DNA of 64,000 bases from Phialocephala subalpina (Eukaryota; Ascomycota; Leotiomycetes; Helotiales; Mollisiaceae). A program made the position numbers and the translations under genes. This document shows positions 32,472-41,233 of this stretch, piece by piece; positions within the stretch are counted from its first letter, which is position 1, and the number at the start of each line of letters is the position of its first letter. Below the pieces are notes generated by a model. It had not been told where the DNA came from, ran no database searches, and saw nothing but the letters and a program-made list of their open reading frames with translations. The DNA lies in assembly GCA_900073065.1 (NCBI GenBank), contig FJOG01000004.1:492061-556060 (forward strand), written 5' to 3'.

Positions 32472-34394
32472 ATGTCATGTGAGCCCAAGCAATTCGAGCA
32501 CACACCTCTCCCCGACTCCACCGATTATTGCCACCCGATCCGGCTGTTATATCTCGAGCCTGCTGACGACCCTTGCGAGGGAATTCGATGCTCAATACTC
32601 CAAACAAACCTCATTGACAATCCGCGCTTCAAAGCTTTGTCCTACGTATGGGGAGGTCCAGGTACCACCGTCCCAATCCGAGTCAATGGATCGCGATACT
32701 ATGTAACACCAAACTGCCACACTGCTCTTCAACGGCTGCGAGAACTCGGTGAATCACCGCTATGGATCGATGCTATCTGTATCAATCAAGATGACAAGGC
32801 CGAGAAAGCGAGACAGATTCCCCTTATGGGCGAGATCTATTCGCAAGCGCGGCAAGTCCTAGTCTGGCTGGGACTCACCGGGGTTGAGGCAAGAGACTTT
32901 GGTGAAGCGGAAGAGAACCTTGCGTTCAAATTGTTGGGAGCTTTTGTTGATTACGGGGGACACTCCGAGAGCGACTTTGACATCAGCTGCGATGAGTTCT
33001 TGGGAATTGCAATGTCTGGTGCCTCACCTGAGAAAAGTTGGAGCGCTCTGAAATGTTTGCTGGGCCATAAATGGTTCACGCGGTTGTGGGTGCATCAAGA
33101 GGCAACACTTGCAACGGATTGCATGATATTCACCAAGCACCACAGCATGTCCTACCATACCTTTCTGGTGGTTGCATGTCACCTAATCAGCACAAACCTT
33201 AAGCGAAAGGGCCAACCAGGCCTATTTCTGGCGGATATAAAGTACCGCGAACTACAGGACAATCTGACAACGATAACTTGGAGAGCTGCACCGACATTTC
33301 GAAAGCTGGGGCTGGAAAAACGTTTCGATAGTTCAAACGAAGAAACAGAAACATCACTATTAGACGACCTTCGGTCAACGACCATCTTCAATTGCTCTGA
33401 TCCTCGAGATCGCATTTACGCAATCTTGGATCTAATACAAAACCAAAAGATCAAAGAGCAAATCGTAGTGGATTACAACCTGCCCCTCAATCGGGTATAC
33501 GCCGACGCAACACGGGCATTCATCCAAGCCACAAACTCACTCAGTATTCTCTGCAATGCCGCCGGAGCATCACTAGAAACGGAAGAAGATCCCTTACCAT
33601 CCTGGGTCTTCAACTGGCGTCCCTACTGGCGGACCAGCCGAAACAAGACCGGCACAGATGCATCCATGTCCCTCCAAACAGATCTTTATTCCGCCTCCGC
33701 AGGTACATCCCTCTCCTACACCTTCTCTCGTGCAGGACTCGAGCTCGACGTCAAAGGCTTAACAATAGATAACATCATCGCCTCTCTTTCACAACCACTC
33801 GATGTCACTGGAGAAAGGCTCTTCACAACATCCGGAGCACAAGGACTGTTTCTCTGGCTAGAACATTTTAGTGTCTATCCGACTGGTGACACACCGGTGA
33901 CGGCTTATCTCCGAACCATCACCGCAGACGCCGGGCCTCGAAGAATGGGTGGTTCTGATCCAAGAACTCAACCATTCACACGCCTATCGAATCAGAGTCA
34001 AGAACAACTAGAAATCAGTTTCCGACACGAAGAATCTGATTCGGACGCAATTGATAAAGCATACCCTCCCGGAGGAAGAACGCACGATGAATGGGCGGAA
34101 TGGGTCGATAGGATTCAAGCTAGTTTCTCGGCTTCTTTAGCTAGAGCTGCGGATAAGAAATGGTTCTTCGTTGCAGCGAAAGGGTATATGGGATTTTGTT
34201 CTAGGGAGGTGAGAGATGGTGATGCGGTTGTGGTTTTGGCTGGGTGTGAGGTCCCGCTTATAATTAGGGAGTGTGGGGGTTTCCATGTTGTGGTTGGGGA
34301 GTGCTTTGTTTGGGGGATTATGGATGGAGAGATTGGGGAGAAGTTGTGGGATGTTGATGAGAGGGATGCTTGGGAGACGTTTTGTTTGAGGTGA
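32472..34394 (+). CDS. HET-domain (heterokaryon incompatibility) protein, 640 aa
   Basis: Intact single exon. The HET domain starts with FKALSYVWGG and continues with PLWIDAICINQDDKAEKARQ, IPLMGEIYSQARQVLVWLGL and WFTRLWVHQEATLA, then SDPRDRIYAILDL-like CSDPRDRIYAILDL further on. The C-terminal region ends GDAVVVLAGCEVPLIIRECG, then the VVGECFVWGIMDGE segment typical of the family. HET proteins act in allorecognition cell death in filamentous ascomycetes; a role here is inferred from the domain only. The start was set at ATG 32472; an ATG eight codons upstream is possible. The last 220 bases of the gene lie in the first copy of an exact 250-bp tandem duplication, which leaves the ORF intact. 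Confidence 0.85.
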   Translation: MSCEPKQFEHTPLPDSTDYCHPIRLLYLEPADDPCEGIRCSILQTNLIDNPRFKALSYVWGGPGTTVPIRVNGSRYYVTPNCHTALQRLRELGESPLWIDAICINQDDKAEKARQIPLMGEIYSQARQVLVWLGLTGVEARDFGEAEENLAFKLLGAFVDYGGHSESDFDISCDEFLGIAMSGASPEKSWSALKCLLGHKWFTRLWVHQEATLATDCMIFTKHHSMSYHTFLVVACHLISTNLKRKGQPGLFLADIKYRELQDNLTTITWRAAPTFRKLGLEKRFDSSNEETETSLLDDLRSTTIFNCSDPRDRIYAILDLIQNQKIKEQIVVDYNLPLNRVYADATRAFIQATNSLSILCNAAGASLETEEDPLPSWVFNWRPYWRTSRNKTGTDASMSLQTDLYSASAGTSLSYTFSRAGLELDVKGLTIDNIIASLSQPLDVTGERLFTTSGAQGLFLWLEHFSVYPTGDTPVTAYLRTITADAGPRRMGGSDPRTQPFTRLSNQSQEQLEISFRHEESDSDAIDKAYPPGGRTHDEWAEWVDRIQASFSASLARAADKKWFFVAAKGYMGFCSREVRDGDAVVVLAGCEVPLIIRECGGFHVVVGECFVWGIMDGEIGEKLWDVDERDAWETFCLR

Positions 34395-34674
34395 TGAATG
34401 AGGGTTTGTGAGAGCTGGTGCTGAAGCGAAAGGGTATATGGGATTTTGTTCTAGGGAGGTGAGAGATGGTGATGCGGTTGTGGTTTTGGCTGGGTGTGAG
34501 GTCCCGCTTATAATTAGGGAGTGTGGGGGTTTCCATGTTGTGGTTGGGGAGTGCTTTGTTTGGGGGATTATGGATGGAGAGATTGGGGAGAAGTTGTGGG
34601 ATGTTGATGAGAGGGATGCTTGGGAGACGTTTTGTTTGAGGTGATGAATGAGGGTTTGTGAGAGCTGGTGCTGA
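34175..34674. repeat. Exact 250-bp tandem duplication at the 3' end of the HET gene
   Basis: 34175-34424 and 34425-34674 are identical head to tail; AGCGAAAGGG starts at 34175 and 34425. It spans the end of the HET gene and 30 bases beyond its stop. The junction shares AG. The second copy carries a detached 78-aa ORF that is only an echo of the HET C-terminus. Confidence 0.95.
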
Positions 34675-35605
34675 AGGTATTCCTACTCCCTGTGAATTCT
34701 GCTGCATATCCGCGGGATGTGATTCCCAGTCGAGTCTCTAAGTCGGAGGTCTCTTTGAGTTGTATTGATAGTATTGCAAAGTCAAAGTATCGTGGCTTTG
34801 AGGTTCACTTTCCTATAAATGCCGCAAGAGGGGAAGTCCTTCCTATTTCCTTGACTTAGCGGGAATTCAAAAGACGAAAGTATATCGCTTTATCACAACT
34901 CTCAAGACAGCGAGTTCATTTGATGCCAGGTATATTTTTCAGAGGCTTCGAGTCTTTTTCGGAATTGGAAATGTAGACTGTTTGATACTGTTTAGATGTC
35001 AAGTTGAAGCTCTTCACGATATAACCATGCTCATAGTACGTGCGTCCTCATGTTGTATCCAGGCGAGGTGTCCCTCCGATCGGATGAATGGTTGTCTCAC
35101 ATCATTCATTGACTTACCTTCCGAAGTTCCGGCATCGTTTACTCAGCACGGGGTTGCTTGGTCATTCAACAACCCCGAAGAGGATTTCCGAATTGAAGTT
35201 TTGTATCAACGCCAAAAAGCATCCTGTGTCGAAGTCCTCGCAGTCTTATCAAATGAAATTGAGCCTAATTACCCGGCGCTGTCATCTTGGTCCTGGTCCG
35301 AGGAAATCTCCCTGGTTGGTTAAAGTCCTCGTCTGCTTACTTTTATCTCTGTCCCATTATGTTAGGCAATGATATGTTTGAAAAAGTCTTTTCATTGGTA
35401 ACTTCGTATTGCAAAGGCCTCACCCAAGGAAAGCGAAACTATGATTGATAGAACTTTTTGAGATAGTCAACCACCACGGAGTCTTCTTGCGGGGTAGTCA
35501 TACCCCGATAATGTGAAGGATATATATCCATCTCACCATATTCTTCCCACCACGTCCACATCCACATATAGAACCCCATCCAAAAACTGTCAAAGTCTCG
35601 CAATA
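34675..35605. other. Intergenic region
   Basis: An ORF at 34982-35323 has mixed composition (113 aa) but no family I recognise and no obvious start context. Otherwise nothing seen. Confidence 0.4.
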
Positions 35606-36623
35606 ATGGGAGACCCAAAACCCCCTTTTTAGCCAAGCTTCACCAAAACATGGCACAACAAATCCTACCCCGCTATTTCCCCTACCAACCCCTCTCTCTC
35701 GGCCAAGGGGAAATCTATAATCATCACAGGAGGAGGCACAGGAATCGGCGCCGCAATAGCTCTCTCCTTTGCCAAAGCCGGCGCAACTTTCATCGGCCTG
35801 ATCGCCCGCCGCGAAGACCGTCTTCAAGCATCCGCAGCTGCGATCCTTGAAATCGCACCCTTGACCAAGGTCCAGTACGAAATCGCAGGCATCACCGATT
35901 CCGATGCCCTCGACAAAGCGTTCAAGTCTCTCGCCTCTAGCTCGGGCGGCAAGCTGGACATCTTGGTAGCAAACGCAGCATACATGACGATCCCCATCTC
36001 AATCCTAACGGCTGACCCCACCACATGGTGGCTCACGCTTGAAACAAACGTAAAAGGAACATTCAACAGTATTCGTTCTTTCGTCCCGCTCGCGGCCAAA
36101 TCCTCGCTAGTGATTAATATCAGTAGTGCGGCGGGGCATGTACCCGCTTCGGTAGGTGGAGCAGGGGGATTGAGTGCGTATGTGACGAGTAAGATTGCGG
36201 GGGCGAAGATGGTTGAGTATTTGGGTGCGGAGGGGAGGGAGAGCGGGATTAGGGGGGTTAATGTACAGCCGGGGTTGGTAGAGACGGAGATGGGTAAGAA
36301 GAATGAGGGGGCGGTGTGGATGGATAGTGGTTAGTGTTCCTATTACTCTTTTCTCTTCTCTTCTTTTTTTGTTTTTGGAACAAGGTGTTTTAGAGATTTG
36401 GAGATTGAAATTGGGAGGGATGGTAGAAAGATAGACTAACAAATGGGAAATAGTTGATCTTCCTGGAGACTTCTGTGTTTGGTTAGCGAGTGAGGAAGCG
36501 GAGTTCTTGAATGGGAGGTATGTATGGGCTAATTGGGATGTGGAGGAGTTGAAAGAGAGGAAGGGGGAGATTTTGGGGGGTGCGGGGTTGTTGACGTTGA
36601 GTCTTGAAGGGATTAAGGTTTGA
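35606..36623 (+). pseudogene. Short-chain dehydrogenase/reductase with a damaged 5' end
   Basis: From 35633 the frame reads PSFTKTWHNKSYPAISPTNP, KGKSIIITGGGTGIGAAIAL, RREDRLQASAAA, LDILVANAAY, ISSAAG and the catalytic YVTSK, then VNVQPGLVETEMGK. A GT-AG intron (about 36332-36452) leads to DLPGDFCVWLASEEAEFLNG and an end at 36623. This is a complete NAD(P) SDR apart from its start. The only upstream in-frame ATG (35606, MGDPKPPF) is cut off by TAG at 35630. Other ATGs are out of frame or inside the Rossmann fold. Either one base substitution destroyed the start region, or an undetected upstream exon exists. Confidence 0.6.
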
Positions 36624-36919
36624 TTGGAATTTTATTAAGATGATGAGATGTGAGTGAATGAGGAGTTGGAAAATCTAGTTACCTCTATTTAAAGTTGTTC
36701 TTAGCTTGCAGTAGAGACTGGCAAGTTGGCATCCACCCAAGTGCGCCGTAGAAGACGGCCATACAGCTCAAGTTCGTGAAGTCTTATCGAAGCCCGCACC
36801 AAGAGGCCGTCCTTCCATATGGGGCAGTAACAAGTTTCTGGTAGATTATGAGTGTCATTGCAATCTTTGCTCACATCAGAGCGTGGACATACGTGCCTCC
36901 ACGAAGTACTTCTTTACAC
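36624..36919. other. Intergenic region
   Basis: Separates the SDR gene from the rearranged SR-gene relic; nothing recognised. Confidence 0.4.
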
Positions 36920-37128
36920 TATAAAACGTATCTTCGATTGCGATCCCGTCCCCGGTAATTATCTCTGCCTCTTCTTTTGCTTCTGTTTCTGTTCCTCATG
37001 TCTCTTGTCTCCAAGCATCGGTGGTTGGAGGGGGGCTTGTGGGGTTTCTGCGTGGTGATCGATCTGTTTCTGTCACCTCTGAAGGACTCGCTTCTTGGTG
37101 GTGAGCATAGGGAGCGTGGACGAGCACT
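36920..37128 (-). pseudogene. Rearranged relic of the SR-rich gene
   Basis: On the minus strand, 37128-37048 resembles the coding strand of the SR-rich gene near 44625-44700 (ARPRSLCSPPRSESFRGDRN versus ARPRSPRSPPRIDSFRGDRK). 37015-36920 resembles its first exon and the start of its first intron near 43580-43671 (YRGRDRNRRYVL versus YRGRDRDRRFVL, both followed by the same CGTTTTATAG). The order of the two blocks is opposite to that in the gene. It lacks a start and a complete exon. Because intron sequence is included, it came from genomic DNA, not from mRNA. Confidence 0.6.
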
Positions 37129-37540
37129 TAGTCTATACGGGCGTTGAAGAAGAGATGCCAGGCTGTGTGAATAGCTAGATCGGCTGCCCACTACTTCCTG
37201 ATCACGAAATCGATATGAGATCTCGATTCCATCATGACCTCACCTCACTCACAAAACATTCTGCTTCCAGGCTTGCGTTTCGAATCCAATCTGCCGTCAA
37301 GGTACGAATGGAGACCGCCTGATTCCCAGTCGCTTCTTCGAACTGCTGGACCACCTCGCGGAAAGGGGAGATACGACAGAGAGTTTGATTTAGCAGAAAT
37401 CAGGCCCGTTGAGCGATAGGCTATATTCTCATCTGATTCTCATGCAGTACGTATGTTTGGAATGATTTTGAATTCGAGACATTGGCACGTGCCCATGCTA
37501 CTAAGCTCAAAAGCCGAATTCAAGGTGACACATTCAATCA
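37129..37540. other. Intergenic region
   Basis: A 61-aa ORF at 37234-37419 (RYEWRPPDSQ, GPPRGKGRYDREFDLAEIRP) has basic SR-like composition and may be more relic sequence. Nothing certain. Confidence 0.35.
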
Positions 37541-38750
37541 ATAGACATGCAACGAAAATTATTTGTTGAATTTTGTAGGCCCCGAAGTCCTTCACCAAGC
37601 ACCAGAACAAGCGAGACTGCCCACTTGAGGGACCTGAAAAAAGTTTCCAATATGCAATAAGCCTATCCCCAAACTTGAATTAAAAATGAAAACTATGCTC
37701 CCTGCCCCGAAGAGATTTTTTGCTAAATTCACATACCTAAACATTCACGAAGACTGAAGCTAAGCAGAGATGGGGCTAACCCATTTCGGTCTGCCGCCGA
37801 CGCTACGCTGACATAGATGTGCAACAAAACTTATATACTGGCCTAGAGACTCTGGTACATTCGCTGGAATGAGGAGCCAGAAAGAGCAGGGAGAGGATGA
37901 GCAACATCTAGCTATTTACGGAGCTAGACCAAAGCAGGTCAAGTTTAAAATTGCGCGTGTCCAAAGAATGTCTGCAAGGCTGGACGCAAATTCGCAACAA
38001 AATTGCTCTAATGCCCTCTTAGAGTTGGTATATTCACTCAACTTGCAAAGGAGAGCTAGACTAAATAAAGACAAGTTCAACGCATGCTATTCCGAAAAGG
38101 CACATGCGCCGCTATGCAGATGTGCAACGAAACTTCGTTAATGTCCCTTGGCCCGTGGTGCTTTGGACTGTAGCGACGGCCGCAAGTTGTGCAACAAAAA
38201 GTTCAAATTTTCATTCGGCTGTGACACCTTGAACGGCAGCGCCTCTACGGAGATATGTAATGAAAGCTGTCCATTGTGTCTCTCCGATTGAAGACATTCT
38301 CTTGGCGCACACAGAACTGACTGATCTATAGAAAGCTTCCGCAGTTCCGCTGCGGCTATGAGATGTGCAACGGAACCTGATCGATGTCCTCTCGAAGTTA
38401 GGGCATGATGGGCAAAATACATCCAGTGTCTAGATACGCACTTGATGGACAATGAATGGACAGACCAATGAGAATCTAGAAGTGGTCTCTGAGCACCAGG
38501 CAAAGAAGGTCTGATAGGCCTTAAATGCGCACCGAAACTCAATATTTTCTGAAAGCAAAGTCAGACTTTCAAGGATATGTGGCGGACAACTCTCTCCTGG
38601 ACTGGCTTGTGGAATGGCGAGAAGCTAAAAGGTGTTTAGAATTCGAGAACGGCTGGCCTCTGCTTGCGACTTGCAACAAAAAGGGGGGTTGAAGAAAACA
38701 GCATGTACAAGGAGTCCTCTTCTCCCGATGTGCAACAAGGGCTTCAAAGC
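37541..38750 (+). repeat. Field of about eleven degenerate TGCAACRAAAC motifs
   Basis: Cores start near 37548, 37653, 37820, 37993, 38122, 38190, 38256, 38365, 38527, 38672 and 38731, all in the same orientation. The best copies share a longer unit: GC-rich words with GCTA/GCTATG, then AGATGTGCAACRAAACTT, then about 8 bases, then AATGTCC/AATGCCCTCT, sometimes followed by GAGTTGGTATATTC. Spacing is irregular (about 60-170 bp). No convincing protein is encoded; the 90-aa ORF at 37869-38141 crosses several copies. This could be a decayed tandem repeat or clustered binding sites. Confidence 0.6.
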
Positions 38751-39113
38751 AAACAAAGTACATATATGACTTGCTGGACTTGGTGCAGTGGGTGCATGCA
38801 CAGCACCAGGTACAACTGGGGTTCGAAGTGGTGACTTCAACTCGGAGAAGACACATTGACTTGCTCGTGCCTTGCCTCGACTCGCGACAAGATGTGTATG
38901 CTACGTTCTCCCCTCCAAGATAAAACAACGAGTAAATTACACAGAACATCTCAGCGACACGACTCAGCGACACGATAACTCGTCGAATGACAGCAAGACA
39001 CAAATCTTGAATTCTATACTTACAGAAAAATACAACCAAATCTCCAACGCCGAGCAACCATCTATCTATTGTGATAGTCGCTCCTCTATACCCATTCCAG
39101 TCCATGCATTATA
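38751..39113. other. Intergenic region
   Basis: 3' flank of the SLY41-type gene. A short direct repeat, GCGACACGA twice near 38955-38975, is present. Nothing else seen. Confidence 0.4.
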
Positions 39114-40879
39114 TCAAGGTACAGACAAACCCAATCCTACCCCACCATTACCATTCATGCCCGCACCCAACTCCCTCGGCCGCCAAGTCTCCTCTTGTCT
39201 CGTCCCCGGTGGCAACCAAGCAGCATTACTCGCTCCTCTCGCCCTGCCACCTCTCCCAGGCGGACCCACATCATCACTCTTCTTCGAATCTCCATCTCCA
39301 TTCATAGTCGGCAACGCATACCCATTCGTATACCCTCTCACTGGTGACTGATGTCTCGACGGCGTATTCCTATGAACATTCGGCTGAAGATTAGAAAGCG
39401 GCAAAATACTCTCCTCCTTAATATCCATCATCTTCGCCTTGCGATCCGCCTTATTGCCCTCTTTTGCACGATCATAAAGATACAATCCAAAGAACGTCAA
39501 CGCTATTCCCAAACCTTGAATCTTCGTCGTTGGATTCCGGAACCAGATGATAGCTACGACGACGACGAAGACTCGTTTGATGAGTGATGCGACGGAATAG
39601 GTGACGGGGGATACCATGGAGAGAAGGACGAAAGCGATGATGTTCTGTCCGAAGTGAAAGGTGCCGTTGAATATGAATTCTAGCGCCAAACGTCCATGAT
39701 CGAATGCTGGCATTGAAGGCTTTCCTTTCGCGAGGTCGAGAGAACCGTCGTGTAAGAAGTCTCCGAGGAGAGAAAAGCCTTCGGACCAGAGCCAGTAAGG
39801 AAGTGTAAGGAAGAAGGCGAGGCCAGAGGAGTAACAGAGAAGGTTTAGTTTGTCGAGTTTTCTGGTTTGAATTCCGGAGGATTCGGCGAGGGCGGCTTCG
39901 TTGAAGAGTCGTTTGGAGAAGATGTTTTGTGTGACAAATATTAATGCTGCTAGGAGGGCGCATAGTATACCCATAAGGTTTCCTTTAAACTCGGCTGAGC
40001 AGGCGAGCATTACACCGAATGTAAGGGGTACGAGAGAAACGTAGGTAGCTACCGGGTAGCGGATGTCGAACAGGAGGCGGTATGCCAGGACGGTGAATAG
40101 TGGGGAGAGACCCTTTATGGTGTGTACGAGAGACACGGGAATCTTAGTCGTCGCTGTAGCTGAGAGTAAATGGCCTCCGAGTGCGAAGAAGGCCAGAGGA
40201 AGCGTAGTTTTGATGACATCTCGTGAAGGATAGCGGATCCCATGTCGAAGTTCTTTAACATGCCTTGGCAGAAACGGAAAGATAGTAGCCAGCCAAGAGA
40301 AGAGGAGGCAGAAGGAGGAGACGAATGCGAATTGGATCAAAGTGAGGGTCGCTGGCTTCGGGAAGGCATTTAGGATGGCTTTAGAGGAGGTGTTTGTGAG
40401 AGCACTTGAAGTGTACCATATAATACAAAGGGTCTACAGCAAACATCAGCATTTGCATTTGGTGATCTGAAGGAATTACAAACAATTAACATGGGCGAGA
40501 CCGGCGCCTTCAATGCATCTCCAATCTCATGCACATTCGCACTAACACTTGCTCTTCTCGTCCGTATCGCCCTGAAGGCTTCACTTAAGCTCTTTTGCCT
40601 GCCATGCCTCCCTCCTGTACTTGCAGATCCATTTGTCCATGATGACCCTGACCCCTTTAAGTTGCTCTCTCTTCTCGGCTGCCATCTGTCTGCTGACACT
40701 GGACTAGCTGTATAGCCGTTCGCTATCGTGGGTTCCGGTGATGTGCTGTAAGACCCATCTAGGGACTCGACATGATCTGGGAATTTCTCCATTGAAGTTC
40801 GCAGAGTCGTTCTGTTCTCTGCCGGGAATTTGAAGCTCTGTACCCGAGTCTGGGATGACCCTCGAGTAGAGTGAGGCAT
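39114..40879 (-). CDS. SLY41: SLY41-type triose-phosphate-translocator family membrane transporter
   Basis: Two exons: 40879-40484 and 40433-39114, joined by a 50-nt intron. The N-terminal 130 residues are cytosolic and Ser/Arg-rich. Exon 2 encodes about ten membrane segments of the TPT/EamA-like fold: TLCIIWYTSSALTNTSSKAI, LIQFAFVSSFCLLFSWL, LALGGHLLS-like PLAFFALGGHLLSA, KIPVSLVHTIKGLSPLFTVL, YVSLVPLTFGVMLACSAEF, SMVSPVTYSVASLIKRVFVV and IQGLGIALTFFGLYLYDRAK. A long polar C-terminus follows. Yeast Sly41 is an ER/Golgi suppressor of Ypt1 loss and the family moves phosphorylated or sugar-phosphate solutes; the exact substrate here is unknown. The start is the second Met of MTPTHITMPHSTRG. It diverges from the CUS1 gene over about 350 bp. 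Confidence 0.85.
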
Positions 40880-41233
40880 TGTGATATGGGTGGGCGTCAA
40901 AGGAGCCGGGAGATGGTCTTATCGTTGTCGCTGCATGTCGTGCTATTCGAGGCCTGCTGCGCTCGTACAGTGAGGGGTTAGAAAAGTGGTGAGAGTGTTC
41001 GCAATCATCTCGAGTATACGAAGTTCCTGGATGACGGAAAATCTGACGGCCCGGCGCTAAGAAAACGCGAGCTTCTTACAGTAATTCACCAACCTTCGAG
41101 GCAACATCTCGACCTCGAAACTCCACACAACTTACAATTTCCTGAACAGCGACACCGCGAGAGGATTTTGTTGAACTCGGATTATATGCGCCACCATACC
41201 TAGAGTCGCAGCAATCCTGGAGACCTGGGCGAT
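40880..41233. promoter_or_regulatory. Divergent promoter between SLY41-type and CUS1-type genes
   Basis: The two genes are transcribed away from each other across these 354 bp. No TATA-like element stands out; a shared control region is inferred from spacing only. Confidence 0.4.

Noticed and set aside
34408..34644. 78-aa ORF as an independent gene after the HET gene
   Set aside because: It is the second copy of the 250-bp duplication and repeats the HET C-terminus.
37869..38141. 90-aa ORF inside the motif field
   Set aside because: It crosses several motif copies and has no recognisable domain; composition follows the repeats.
37541..38750. CRISPR-like array reading of the repeated motif
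   Set aside because: The copies are degenerate, spacing varies widely, there are no cas genes, and the genome is eukaryotic.
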